From: Rhizomys pruinosus
Lineage: Eukaryota > Chordata > Mammalia > Rodentia > Spalacidae
Reading direction: 5' to 3'
Length of the DNA stretch: 64,000 bases
Assembly: GCA_009823505.1 (NCBI GenBank)
Contig: VZQC01006609.1
Location: forward strand, 257,645 to 321,644
Shown here: positions 32,464 through 43,849 of the stretch, piece after piece
How the letters are laid out: every line of letters starts with the position of its first letter
How positions within the stretch are numbered: the stretch's first letter is position 1
Made by a program: the position numbers and the translations under genes
The notes under the pieces: model-generated
Database searches by the model: none
What the model saw: only the letters and a program-made list of their open reading frames with translations
Told to the model about the DNA's origin: nothing

Positions 32464-34480
32464 TACATACTACAGGGCTATAGTCATAAAAAACAGCCTG
32501 GTACTGGCACAAAAACAGACCTGTTGACCAATGGAACAAAACCGAAGATCCAAATCTGAGCACGTACAATTTCAGCCATCTTATATTTGACAAGGGGGCC
32601 AAGAAGCCACAATGGAGAAAAGACAGCATCTTCAGCAAGTGGTGTTGGCAAAACTGGATCACCACTTGTAGAAGAATGAAATTAAACCCCTACCTCTCGC
32701 CCTGTACAAAAGTCAACTCCAGATGGATTAAAGACCTCAACGTGAAACCCCAAACTCTGAAGGTGATAGAAGAAAAAGTTGGCAGCAGACTACAAGACAT
32801 AGGCGTAGGAAAAGACTTCCTAAATCAGACAGCAGCTGCACAAGAATTAAGGTCGACAATTGACAAATGGGACCTCATTAAACTCAAAAGCTTCTGTACA
32901 TCAAAAGAAACAATCAAGGAAGTGAAGAGAAATCCCACAGAGTGGGAGGAAACCTTCACCGCAGAAACATCTGACAAAGCATTGATTTCCAGAATATATA
33001 AACTACTCAAAAAACAAAGAAGAAAGAAAACAAATGACCCACTCAATAGATGGAGCAAAGAGCTGAACAGAGACTTCACAAGTGAGGAATTAGAGATGGC
33101 TGAGAAACACCTTAAGAAGTGTTCAACATCACTAATCATTAAGGAAATGCAAATCAAAACCACTTTAAGATATCATCTTACTCCAATAAGACTGGCTAGG
33201 ATCAAGAAAACAAATGATACCAAGTGCTGGAGAGGTTGTGGGGAAAGGGGAACACTCATCCACTGCTGGTGGGAATGTAAACTCGTACAGCCACTATGGA
33301 AAGCAGTGTGGAGAACCCTTGGAAGACTTGGAATGAACTTGCCACCCGACCCAGCCATACCACTCCTAGGCATGTACCCTCAAGACTCACCCCACCGCAG
33401 AGATACATGCACGGCCATGTTTATTTCAGCTCTCTTCACAATAGCAAGGAGCTGGAACCAACCCAAATGCCCCTCAACTGATGAGTGGATAGAGAAAATG
33501 TGGTACATCTACACAATGGAGTTCTATGCAGCAGTAAAGAAAGATGACATCATGAACTTTGCAGGTAAATGGATGGAACTAGAAGATATCATGTTAAGTG
33601 AAGTAACACAGTCCCAGAAAAACAAACGATGAATGGTATCCCTCATCTGTGGATGCTAGCACCAATTACCTAGTTGTAAGGCAAACTGAGCAATGTTAAT
33701 GTTATATTCCTTGTGATCTGAAAACAACTGTGCTCTTATATTGTGAATCCCTTAACAGGTTCTAGAACTAAGCTACCATTTATTTTCAGAGTTAGGAATT
33801 TTTGGTATATGGGTGGAGGGTATGTATGCATATTTTAGAGTAATATAAGATCAAAAGAATGAGGAAAAAACTAGTTTGTCATGACATTATGTCTAACCAC
33901 AGTATTTATTTTATGGGAGTGCTTCTTAGTATTTCTTATACAAGGCTGCTTGAGCTTTTGTCCAAGCCTTTTCTAAAATATTATACAGTAGTTAAAAGTA
34001 TCAGGCTGGTGTAACTTAGCCTTTCTGGATGCTTAACGACCATACTTAATGCCCATACCAATTTGGCTGAGGGTCTTAAGGGATAACTTTGTTCCTTGCC
34101 CTCAGAGGTCAACTAAGTCCCAGGGGACTATGCATAGAGGCATCTCTTGAAATGTCCTGCAAATGTGAGTCACAAGTCTTCCTGTGCAGGGAGGTCTTGG
34201 AGATCCACTAATGGGACTTCAGCCAGTGTCCAGTCTATAAAGAGGAAACTCTGCTCATGCTTCAAAAAGGGAAGCCTGGTCTAGCAAGACCTGACTTTGT
34301 CCTCAAGTGGATGGAACTGGTGATTGAAAAGCCAAAAGGAGCCGGAGGTTCCTCCCCTCCCCCAAAAAACCTGAGTGACCCTTGAGGACCAGATCCTCAA
34401 CTGACCTTGAGAAAACAAAAACCTTGGTTTAACCTGGGCTAACTGTGTGGCCTTAAACATCCAAAAGGAAAGCAAAACCA

Positions 34481-34524
<44 letters not shown>

Positions 34525-35330
34525 AGTAAGTCCTGAGAAATTGTACTTCAGGTATAAAACTTGAGCTCTTAGTAAAAAGACAAAAAGTAAAATAAAATAA
34601 AAGAGCACAGTTGTTTTGCCTGTCTTACTGGCAAGGGCAGCTATCCTGTGGCTGCCACTGTTTTTGCCATCCTTCAAAGACATGAGACACAGCTTTTCAA
34701 CCTTCCAATATAGACTGAAGACTCCTCCAAACCTTCAGTGCCAGATGGGGACTGCTGAGACATCCAACTTATGGACTGAGCTACTACTGGGGTTTCCACC
34801 TCTTCAGAATATAGACTGCCATTGTTGGACTACCCAGGCTATATTATGGAGACCAGTACAAGAAGATCAAGACAGGACTCAGTGCTTACTGGACCTCATT
34901 TGGTGACCATGGGAAGGGAAAACCCCAGTGTGGAACACAAGGGCAGAACTGATGGTGGTTTGGGCTTGCCAAGGAGGAGAATTCAAACATGACATCTTTC
35001 ATCATAATAAAGAAAAAAATCATAAGCTGAAGATGCTAAAACGTATGATGTATGTGGCATGCATATGTGCATATTTTGGAGTGATACATATTGGAAGGAA
35101 CAACAACAACAAAGACTGCGTCAAAGAACTGACTAAAATGGTGAACTTCTGCATTGAGAATTTTGAGAGAGACTGAGAAAAAGATGTAAAACATGTTTGG
35201 CAGAATGCATGAGCTCTGGTGGAGTAGGGGGGCAGGGAGGGGGGCATGGGTCTAGATTTGATTTGTAATTTTGTATGAAATGCCCAGAGCTTCAATAAAA
35301 AATTGGCTTTGAAAAAAAAAAAAAGAAATG
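32464..35330 (+). mobile_element. 5'-truncated rodent L1 (+) with ORF2 3' end, 3' UTR and A tail
   Basis: Begins inside ORF2 and runs through about 1.7 kb of 3' UTR to a polyadenylation signal ('cttcaataaaaaattgg', 35293 on) and an A13 tail near 35318-35330. A (TAAA)n run lies at about 34480-34522. The flanks 'agaaatacata' (32459) and 'agaaatgtata' (about 35331) may be a diverged target duplication. ORF1 and the endonuclease and most of the reverse transcriptase are missing, so it cannot move by itself. Confidence 0.9.
32490..33632 (+). pseudogene. L1 ORF2p C-terminal fragment, open for about 380 codons
   Basis: The frame TAWYWHKN...[80 protein letters not shown] follows the C-terminal third of mammalian L1 ORF2p without a stop to TGA at 33630-33632. 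The C-x3-C-x7-H-x4-C cysteine motif of ORF2p is complete at 33225-33278. An extra A in the run at 32488-32493 shifts the frame upstream. It starts well after the reverse transcriptase motifs, and the ATG at 32676 is internal and not a true start. Confidence 0.9.
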
Positions 35331-35477
35331 TATATAGCACCAAATCTAAGCTCTTGCCCGGGTATATGAAATGATAACCCTTGCCTACTTCTGGGCTCTT
35401 TCTGAAGCATGAGCAGATGGAAGTGAAACACCTAATTGTATACATACAAGAAATGCTCAAAAAAAGTGTGGGAAAGG

Positions 35478-35756
35478 GTAGGGAGATGGCTCGGTCAGCA
35501 AAGTGCTTGCCCTGCAAGGATGAGAAACTGAGTTTGATTCCTTAGAACCCATGGAAAAATAAAAACAAAAGCAGAAAACCTTGCCATGGTGGTAGAACAC
35601 TTTTGTAATCCCACCACTGGGCAGTCAAAGATAGAAGGGTCTCTGTTTTGTTGGCCAGCTAGTCTAATCCACTTGGTGAGAGATCTCATCTCAGGAAAAG
35701 GGTGGATGGTGCCTAAATGATAACTGAGGTTACCCTATGACTTTTACATGCACATG

Positions 35757-35795
<39 letters not shown>
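35478..35795 (+). mobile_element. RSINE/B4-type element (+) ending in (CA)n
   Basis: 'agggagatggctcggtcagc', 'cttgccctgcaaggatgaga', 'ccatggtggtagaacacttt'. The CA run is at about 35757-35799. Confidence 0.65.
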
Positions 35796-35797
<2 letters not shown>

Positions 35798-35847
35798 ACA
35801 TCCCCCAAAACAACAAAAAAAGAGATGCTCAAAAAGATGCTGGTAGA

Positions 35848-35945
35848 CTGGGCGTGGTGGCACATACCCGCAATCCCAGCACTTGGGAGGCAGAAGCGGG
35901 TGGATCTCTATGAGATTGAGACCAGCCTGGTCTCAAAAAAGAGAT
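35848..35945 (+). mobile_element. B1 SINE (+), 3' shortened
   Basis: 'gactgggcgtggtggcacat' to 'gaccagcctggtctcaaaaa'. Confidence 0.85.
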
Positions 35946-35950
35946 GGTGG

Positions 35951-36190
35951 GGGCTGGAGAGATGGCCTAGCGGTTAAGAGTGCCGACCGCTCTTGCAGAG
36001 GACCCGGGTTCGATCCCCAGCACCCACATGGCGGCTAACCGTCTGAAACTCCAATTCCAGGAGAACTCCAGTTCCAGGGGAATCTGACACCCTCTTCTGA
36101 CCTCCGTGGCATTGCACGACACGGGTGCACAGACCTGCATGCAGACAGTACATTCATACACATACAGAAATAAATAAAATTAATAATAAA
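35951..36190 (+). mobile_element. B2 SINE (+), long subfamily, with target duplication
   Basis: The direct repeat aaaaagagatggtgg at 35936-35950 and 36191-36205 places the insertion in the A tail of the B1. Confidence 0.94.
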
Positions 36191-36467
36191 AAAAAGAGAT
36201 GGTGGTGGTGGTGGTGGTGATAATGATGATGATGGTGATGATGACTATATCTAGTCATTTAGTGAAGGTAGAGTTTACAGTGGATGTCTTTTTTGTTCAT
36301 GGGTGATTACTTTGATTCACACCTATAAAATGGGGGTAAAGGCAATACTTTACTCCTGGGTCTGTGATGGGATCAGGGGCCTGAAGGGGTCTTGAAGGAA
36401 GGCTTGAGAAAGCTGCTGGATGCTGGCCCAGGAATAAGGTCGTTGACTCTTAAAACTGAGGGGGTAG

Positions 36468-36686
36468 GGGGCTGGAGAGATGGCCTAGCGGTTAAGAGCG
36501 CCGACCGCTCTTACAGAGGACCCGAGTTCGATCCCCAGCACCCACATGGCGGCCGAGAGACGTCTGAAACTCCAATTCCAGGAGAACTCCAGCTCCAGGG
36601 GAATCCGAGACCCTCTTCTGACCTCCGCGGCATTGCACGACACGGGTGCACAGACCTGCATGCAGACAGTACATTGATACACATAN

Positions 36687-36725
<39 letters not shown>

Positions 36726-36762
36726 AAGTCTCTCTAAAAAAAAAAAAACAAAAAAACAAAAA
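36468..36762 (+). mobile_element. B2 SINE (+), long subfamily, with target duplication
   Basis: The direct repeat aaaactgagggggtag at 36452-36467 and 36763-36778 brackets it. The tail is a long A run with one N. Confidence 0.95.
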
Positions 36763-36778
36763 AAAACTGAGGGGGTAG

Positions 36779-38294
36779 ATCTATGTCATGGTTGGCTTCA
36801 TATCAGTGCCTAAGGCTTCTAGACTCTGCAGCTAAACCGTGAATTGCAATGGATAGCTATGGAAAACCTGAGCCCATCTAATGTTCTGCTTCTCCTAGCT
36901 GAAGGAGGGTTTTGATTGCAGAGGCCTCTGACCTTGGCCTTGCTGCCAAAGCTGCTCTATCCACCTGAGTCTGAACCTTCTGATAAGGGACTTTGCCTGG
37001 ACCTGTCTCTGCAAGGTTGACATGAACCTTTGGTAACCAGTTTGAAAGCCTTCCTTATATATCCCTGAGCAGCCTGGTGACTACTGAGACAAGTCATACT
37101 GTTTGAAAGAAGAGAGGGCTTTCTTCACGTGACCAGCCCCACCTTTCTGTGGTTCCTGGCACTGTGGGGATTTCCCACCATGTATGCTGACACAGAGAAG
37201 GGGAAAACCCACTCCCACCCTCCCCATGGGTGTTCCTTAATGCTTCCATTGTATTGTTCAGAGCTGCTGTCATGGATCTGAATGGGGTGAGGGAGGCAGC
37301 AGTTTAAGAAATGTCTTCAGTAAGGGATTAATAGAGGAACTGGGGAATGATCAGACTTCCTTTTTTGTGAAGTATCAGAGATCTGGTTAACTTTTCAAAC
37401 CAGCCTTAAAATTTTCTACCCCTCTGTCTCTGGCTTCCAGTATCTGGTATTATAGGCATGAACCACCAGACCAGCTTAAACTCCATCTTGATACCTAGTG
37501 CTTTAAGACTTCCAACTCTGATTTTTAATATTTCCCTTGCACAATCTTTAGAGACACTCGGATCACCGTGCTGTGGCTATATGTGATTGTTGATCGATTT
37601 AGCAACTCCTAAGTCTCATCTATAAAACTGTGGTGCTAGTTCTGCTCATATTATGGGCTGCTTGAAGATTATATAAGATAATATTCATACGATCACCCAG
37701 CACAAGACATGGCCCATTGGAATGGCTTCATGCATGGTATTCTGTTTTAATTTTGTTGTTTGAATCTTTTCAAACAACAAATATTTCAGAAATGGTTGCT
37801 ATATATTAAAGTCTTTCCCTATGAGTGTGGGAGAAAATACTGTGCCCACACACCCTTGTGTGTTCATTCAGTGTTTTATGCTGGATTCTGCCCACTATCC
37901 CTGAGTACTTTGAGAGTTGAATCTAAGGCTCTCCATTGTCCTGCTGTCTGTGTAACTAGCCCAGAATGTCTAATAACCTTTCAGAGGGGTTGAAGGGTAA
38001 AGAAGGAGGCATGGCTGTGGCCTCCATCTGCCTCCCCTGGGATGATCAGATTGCAGGAGTCTTGGCTATGGAGCTGACATGTGTAGGCTGGGTTAAGCCA
38101 GCACAAAGAAAGTTCACTGGACTGGAAGAGCAGACACAGGAGAGAAAAGAAGCCTGAGCTTTCCAGAATCTCCAAGGTCAGGAGCATACAAGCTTCCTAC
38201 ATGCAGGCTTTTCCATTTAAATGTCTCTTCTGACCTTCACCTTAGTTCTCCAGTCATACTTTTTCCCAATATGCAGTAGTCCTGATAATTAATT
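36779..38294. other. Mostly unique intergenic DNA
   Basis: Only a short B1-like antisense scrap (about 37430-37480) is seen. No exon or RNA gene recognised. Confidence 0.5.
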
Positions 38295-38475
38295 ATACAC
38301 AAGCTCCAAGAGGTCAGAGGTCTTATCTATCTTGTTTATCACTAAACATGGAGCCTTGGAATGTGTGTGAGTATGTGGGTGTGTTTGCTTTGTGCTCTTG
38401 TCTGTCAAATCCTTGCTATAGCACTTGGTACTCAGTATTCATTAAGTGAACAAATGAGTGAACGAATGAATGAAT
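38295..38475 (+). repeat. L2 3' end (+)
   Basis: 'aagctccaagaggtcagagg tcttatctatcttgtttatc' and 'acttggtactcagtattcat ... gaatgaatgaat' follow the L2 3' consensus. Confidence 0.65.
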
Positions 38476-38630
38476 TGGTCTCAGATATTATCCAGAACTC
38501 CTCATGCCTAGATTTTTCCCTCATTCTTCCCAAGTTTTTGCTAGCATTTGTCAACTGATCTCCTCTAGTCATAAGCAGCTCTGCACTGCCTAAGCTAGCC
38601 TGTAAGTTCTGTTTGCTAGAAAGTTCTTTT

Positions 38631-38881
38631 TTATTTTTGGTCTTTTCGAGACAGGGTCTCCCTGTAGCCCCAGCTGTCCTGGAACATGCTCTGTAGACCA
38701 GGCTGGCCTTGAACTCACAGAGATCTGCCTGCCTCTGCCTCCTGAGTGCTAGGATTAAAAGCATGAGCCACCACACCCAGCTTAAAGATGGTTCTTAGCT
38801 GCCATGTGGGTGCTGGGCATTGAACCCGGGTCCTCTGCAAGAGCAGTCGGTGCTCTTAACCGCTGAGCCATCTCTCCAGCC
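38631..38881 (-). mobile_element. Chimeric retroposon (-): B2 head fused to a B1
   Basis: Left to right: poly-T/B1 antisense (38631-38780) joined directly to an antisense B2 head of about 98 bp (38784-38881). One target duplication, ctagaaagttctt (38618-38630 and 38882-38894), brackets the pair, so both parts entered together. Confidence 0.8.
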
Positions 38882-38904
38882 CCTAGAAAGTTCTTAATAC
38901 TGTC

Positions 38905-39046
38905 AGTCATGGTGGTGCACACCTTTGATCCCAGCACTCAAGAGGCAGAGGTAGGTGGAGCGCTGTGAGATCCAGGTCAGCCTGTTCTACCTACTAAGTT
39001 CTAGGCAAGCTGGGGCTACAGGGAGTCCTTGTCTCAAAAAAAAAAA
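38905..39046 (+). mobile_element. B1 SINE (+)
   Basis: 'gtcatggtggtgcacacctt' to 'gtccttgtctcaaaaaaa'. Confidence 0.88.
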
Positions 39047-39476
39047 TTCTTAATATGAATTGAAATGCTTTTTTTCTGGAGACTTCCAGTGATTCCCGTT
39101 TCAGCCTTTGTGGTCACACAACTCATATACAAGCCTCTTTTGCTATGATCATTCTTTGGATATTTGAAGTTGGTTTTCATGCCTACCTCCCTTCCAGGAT
39201 AACCACAGAATCATTTATGAGGCATGGCATGAAATACACTGGACAAAGATAAATTGAATACCTGACCTAGTGGTTTCTGGTCTTGTGAGTAATCTGAGAA
39301 ACCGAGACAGACCGTTAAGTGTTTGGGAATTGGAGGCCCAGGGAAAAGAGCACAAACTCATCTAGGGAGCTGGGGGAGGTTCCATACAGGAGTGGGCTAG
39401 AGGATTTGCTTCAAGCAGAACAAAAGGATGATAATCCAAGAACAGAGAAAACCATACACAGAATTCTGGAACAGTC

Positions 39477-39690
39477 AGGGACTGGAGAGAAAGCCCATCA
39501 GTTAATAGCACTGGCTGCTTTTGCAGAGGACCTGGGTTCCATTCCCAACACCCACACAGTGGCTAACAACCACCATCTGTAACTTTGGTTCCAGGAAAAT
39601 CCGACGCCTTCTTCTAACTCTGAGCACTTACACACATGCAGCCAATATACTCATACACATAAAAATAAATACAATTTTTTAAAAAAAGTC
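39477..39690 (+). mobile_element. B2 SINE (+), older
   Basis: 'gactggagagaaagcccatc', 'gcagaggacctgggttccat', 'caatatactcatacacataa'. Confidence 0.85.
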
Positions 39691-40179
39691 TAAAAATTTG
39701 AAGCCCATGGCCTGTTTGAGAAACTCTAAGAGTTCCATAAGTCTCTAAGAGACTAGAAGTCTCAGGCTGCTCAGAGAAGTCTAGCTTATGTTTACTGCAC
39801 CAGTTCCAAAGTTCTTCAAACTGGATGATAAACTGAGTAGTCACTGTAGATATGTCTGGGGAGCAGTCTTAGGGGGAGGTGGACATAGGGCAGAAGAAAG
39901 TAGAAAAAGGCAGACAGAGGCTGACCATAATGAGCCTTAGGCATCAAGTTTAAGAATAGCTTCCAAAAAAAAAAAAAAAGAAAAGAATAGCTTCCATGTA
40001 ACCATGGAATTTGAATGTAACCAGGCTTTGAATGCTGTCTTTCTCTTTAATGTTTAATGAGTATGGGTGGCAGGTGGCTTGTTTGGCAGATGGTGGATGC
40101 TATTGCTTACTATGTACAGAGCGCTTACCAAGTAAGAAAGAGCTTTCCACATGGCCTGGGGTAANGTCAAATTTAGAGT

Positions 40180-40640
40180 CACTTCCCTTTCCATGCCTCC
40201 ATCCCACCTGAGCCCCTGCACTCTGCCATATATGTCTTGCATCTTTTTCTGAGTCTTTCCAGTTTTTTTTCCAGTTCTTTTGTTGTTTTCGTTCTAACTT
40301 GTATTGCTTCCATATATATATATATATATGGAATATATATAACTATAGCAATACAAGTTAGAATGTATATATAACTATATATATAGTTATATATATATAT
40401 GGAAGCAATACAAGTTAGAACGTATATATAACTATATATATATATATACATATATATAGTTATATATACACACACATACATATATACATACGTATATACC
40501 CATATCACCTGAATTAGAGGGTTTATTTGTGTCACGTTTTCCTTAAGGAAGTGCTCAGAGGTTCCTCCTTGCCAAGCCCAAACAACCATCAATCCTGCCC
40601 TTGTGCTCTACACTAGGGTCTTTCCCTCCCATGGTCCCCC
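40180..40640 (-). mobile_element. L1 3'-UTR fragment (-), split by an AT palindrome
   Basis: The reverse complement of 40500-40640 matches 34900-34980 of the L1 above ('gaaggaggagaattc'-like block, 'ttgggcttgccaaggagg'), and 40180-40260 matches about 35160-35240 ('gagaaaaagatgtaaaacat'). The middle is AT repeat. Confidence 0.7.
40290..40500. repeat. AT-rich palindromic repeat
   Basis: A 22-bp arm at 40290-40311 is the exact reverse complement of 40401-40422. A 16-bp part of it is also inverted at 40348-40363. The space between is (TA)n. Confidence 0.9.
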
Positions 40641-40751
40641 ATTAAACACACATCCTGTCTTGATCCTCTTGCGTGGGCATGATACAGCCCAGGGAGTCTG
40701 TGTGTCTGCAAGAGTGCACAGAGGCCTGAAGTGGGTGTTGGGTTCCCTCTT

Positions 40752-40983
40752 CTTTTTTTTTTTGTATGTGTATGAATGTACTGTCTGCATGCAGGTTTGT
40801 GCACCCGTGTCGTGCAATGCATGCGGAGGTCAGAAGAGGGTGTCGGATTCCCCTGGAACTGGAATTCTCCTGGAATTGGAGTTACAGACGGTTCTCAGCC
40901 GCCATGTGGGTGCTGGGGCTCGAACCCGGGTCCTCTGCAAGAGCAGTCGGTGCTCTTAACCACTAGGCCATTTCTCCAGCCCC
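40752..40983 (-). mobile_element. B2 SINE (-), long subfamily
   Basis: Poly-T, 'gtatgtgtatgaatgtactg' to 'ccatttctccagcccc'. Confidence 0.93.
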
Positions 40984-41100
40984 TCCAACGCCCTCTTCTG
41001 ACCTCCGCAGCATTGCATGACACGGGTGCATAAACCTACATGCAGACAGTACATTCATACACATAAAAAATAAATAAAATTAAAAAATTATATAAAAAAA
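40984..41100 (+). mobile_element. B2 3' half (+), abutting the antisense B2
   Basis: 'ccaacgccctcttctgacct' to 'acattcatacacataaaaaa'. It is 5'-truncated and lies head-on to the preceding copy, giving an inverted repeat of the 3' halves. Confidence 0.88.
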
Positions 41101-41742
41101 GAAAATAGCAGTCCCCTCAAGCAGATCCACGAAACCTACCTTCAGGATCCTTGTCCACTAAGAGGCAGGCAGGCTGTGGCTATGGCAGGACTCTGAACGC
41201 CTCCCAGCCCAGCCCCGCCACTGATGCCTAGAGAGAAGATGAAACTATTTTGTACTTGGCATCTGCCCATCTCCTTGACCAGCCTACCAAAGTGTGAGGT
41301 GGTTCTTGATCCTCTGTGTGCTGTTTTGACAGAACCCCACAGGCTAGGTAGTTTAGAATGTTCAGGAATGTATCTGTTTATGACACTGGAGGCTGGGTAG
41401 TCCAAAATGGAGGGGTCTGAGTCTACTAAGGGCCTTACTGAGCAGAGGGATAAGAGGGCGAAAGAGAACAAGAGGAGGATGAACTTGAAGACAGTAATGG
41501 CTTCAGGAATTCACTCACCAGGGCAGAACTCCAACAGCCTATTTATTAATTTCTTAAAGTTTCTACTCCTGGACATCTTCACATTGAGGGTGAAACTTCC
41601 AACACAAGGTCTTTGGGGAACACATCTAAATGTAGTAGGCCAACCTGAAAATCTAGGTGCATTGGTTTGCTAGTTAGATTGTTGAAATAAAATCCCACTG
41701 TGAACAAGCAGTAACTTATGACCTCACATTTCCGGAGGGTAG

Positions 41743-41784
41743 AGGTCCGAGGTCCGAGGTCCGAGGTCTGAGGTCTGAGGTCTG
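41743..41784. repeat. Six tandem 7-bp units (AGGTCCG x3, AGGTCTG x3)
   Basis: Exact heptamer array; the first three units carry CCG and the last three CTG. Confidence 0.95.
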
Positions 41785-41877
41785 TGCCTCTCTCTCACCT
41801 CCTGGCAATCTTGTACTCTGTGCCTTATATGATCATCACCTCCATGTCACATCTGTTCAAATTTCTCCTTTTTAACT

Positions 41878-42194
41878 TTGGGTTGGAGAAATGGCTTAGT
41901 GTTTCAGAACACTGCCTGCACTGGGGGGTGATGGTACACGCCTTTAGTCTCAACACTTGAGAGGCAGAGGCAGGCAGATCTCTGAGTTCAAGGCCAGCTG
42001 GGCTACAGGGTAACCCTGTCTCAAAAAAACCAAAAAACAAAAAACAAAACTGTCTGCTTTTGCCGAGGACCTGGGTTCAGTTCCCACATGGTAGCTAACA
42101 ACCATCCTTAACTCCAGTTCCAGGGGATCCAATACCTTCTTTTGACCTCTGCAGACACTGAAAAAATGGGTACACTTACATGCAGGCAATACAC

Positions 42195-42195
<1 letters not shown>
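41878..42195 (+). mobile_element. B2 SINE (+), older, interrupted by a B1 at 41921-42044
   Basis: B2 head at 41878-41920, body 42045-42195. B1 (+) between, flanked by aacactgcctgc / aaaactgtctgc, a decayed target duplication. Confidence 0.85.

Positions 42196-42252
<57 letters not shown>
42196..42252. repeat. (GATA)n microsatellite
   Basis: About 14 GATA units at the tail of the B2. Confidence 0.97.
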
Positions 42253-42299
42253 TAGATATAGATAAAAGTAAAAATTTAAGTTAAAATGTATTATTATTG

Positions 42300-42465
42300 T
42301 GTGTTTTGGGGAATAGTATGCATCTGCCACAGCGTGTACATGGAGGTCAGAGGACAACTTCATGGAGTCTGTGATCTCCTTCCACCCTTTGAGGGTGCTG
42401 GGCTATCAAACTCAGGTCATCAGACTTAGGTATCAAATGTCTACTGAGCCATTTTGCTTCCCCCC
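42300..42465 (-). mobile_element. B3-type SINE (-)
   Basis: 'tggaggtcagaggacaactt', 'gggctatcaaactcaggtca'. Confidence 0.7.
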
Positions 42466-42779
42466 AATTCCCCTTTCTTATAGGGGTACCAGTCATTTGG
42501 ATGGCCAGGCAGACATCCTATCCCAGCACTACAACTGTATCTGCAGTGATTTCATTTTCAAATAAGGTCACAGTCTGAGGACCTGAGGGGTAGGAGTTCC
42601 TCCCAGGCATCCACCCACAACACTTAAGATGGGTGGTCATAGCAGCAGATCTGAGCTGCCACCTTGTTGGTCGCTGTTGCAACCAACTCTGTTTCACAGG
42701 AAACCAGGAAGCTAGACATCTAATGGTTAAGGGAGAGGCACCAAATCCACTGTGATAAGTTAAAGATATAACCTGTTAG

Positions 42780-43095
42780 GAAATGGGAAGATAGCTCAGC
42801 TTAAAGTTTAAAGTGCTAGCTGTATATGCATGATGTCCGGACTGTGCAGCTCTTGCCTGGCGTGTGTGAGGCTCTGGATGTGAGACCCAGCATTGCAAAA
42901 GATAAAGAAATTAAAAGATGAGATCCTGTCTTAAACAGGTCAGCCTTGATGGTTCACACCTTTAATTCAGGAGGCAGAGGCCGGTGGATCTCTTTGAATT
43001 CCAGGTGAGACTGGTCTACACAATGGATTCTAGGCCAATCAGGACTACACACAGTGAGGCCCTGTCTCATAACAAAAAATTAATAAATAAAATAG
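42780..43095 (+). mobile_element. RSINE/ID-like (+) then B1 (+), both old
   Basis: 42780-42905 ('ggaagatagctcagcttaaa') and 42941-43090 ('gatggttcacacctttaatt', 'gaggccctgtctcataac'). Confidence 0.6.
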
Positions 43096-43179
43096 AATTT
43101 ATGGGTCTGCTGCAGGTAAGGTTTCTGTCTTAGAAAACCAAGATGTTGGTACCCTAGTCTACTTGAAATTGCAGTGTCA

Positions 43180-43234
43180 AGGCTGGAAAGGTGGCTCAGT
43201 GGTTAAGAGCACTGGCTGCTCTTAGAAGACCCAG

Positions 43235-43279
<45 letters not shown>
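43180..43279 (+). mobile_element. B2 head (+) running into (TG)n
   Basis: 'ggctggaaaggtggctcagt' to 'gaagacccaggg', then TG units to 43279. Confidence 0.8.
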
Positions 43280-43280
<1 letters not shown>

Positions 43281-43689
43281 TTTGCTTTATTATTATGCTT
43301 TTCTGTCTGTTCCCCCTCCCAGGTTGGGAGCAAGGATCTGTTTTGCTCCATGGTACAGCAAAAACCCAGGACATTGACAACATTTAATAGTTGAGCCAAG
43401 CCCTACATTCCCAGATGGCACATCAAATGACCTGCTTGGGTCCCTGAAGATGGGTGCATTGGCCACACCTCATTGGCCGCATGTCTACATCTGTGGCTGC
43501 TGACCTACGTGGCAGGCCCTCCTCCTCCCTTGCTTGTGGCCTTTCTGCTCCCACCAGTGGCCGGAGAAAGTTCGGTTTGCCTCTCCTCTGCCTGCCTCTG
43601 CCTGGCTAACTGAGTTATTAGCTTGGGCTGTCCTTGATCCTTCTGCCTCAGTCCATGCCACTCAGCAAGGAGAATAACTGACTTTAGAT

Positions 43690-43845
43690 TTTTTTTTGGT
43701 CTTTTTGAGACAGGGTCTCCCTGTAGTCTCAGCTGTCCTGGAACTCACTCTGTAGACCTGGCTGGCCTTGAACTCACAAAGATCCACCTGCCTCTGCCTC
43801 CTGAGTGCTAGGATTAAAGGCGTGCACCACCACGCCTGGCGTAAC
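43690..43845 (-). mobile_element. B1 SINE (-)
   Basis: 'gtctttttgagacagggtct' to 'ccaccacgcctggcg'. First member of a stack of insertions, see findings. Confidence 0.93.
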
Positions 43846-43849
43846 TAGA

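Larger units (their letters stand above)
41655..42600 (+). repeat. Old interspersed repeat of unnamed family, split by SINEs and microsatellites
   Basis: 41680-41780 ('aagcagtaacttatgacctc', 'acatttccggagggtagagg') and 42470-42600 ('cttataggggtaccagtcat', 'ttcaaataaggtcacagtct') look like the two parts of one old mammalian element. I cannot name the family with confidence. Confidence 0.35.

Noticed and set aside
32676..33632. 318-codon reading as a host gene
   Set aside because: It is the C-terminal part of L1 ORF2p, and its ATG is internal.
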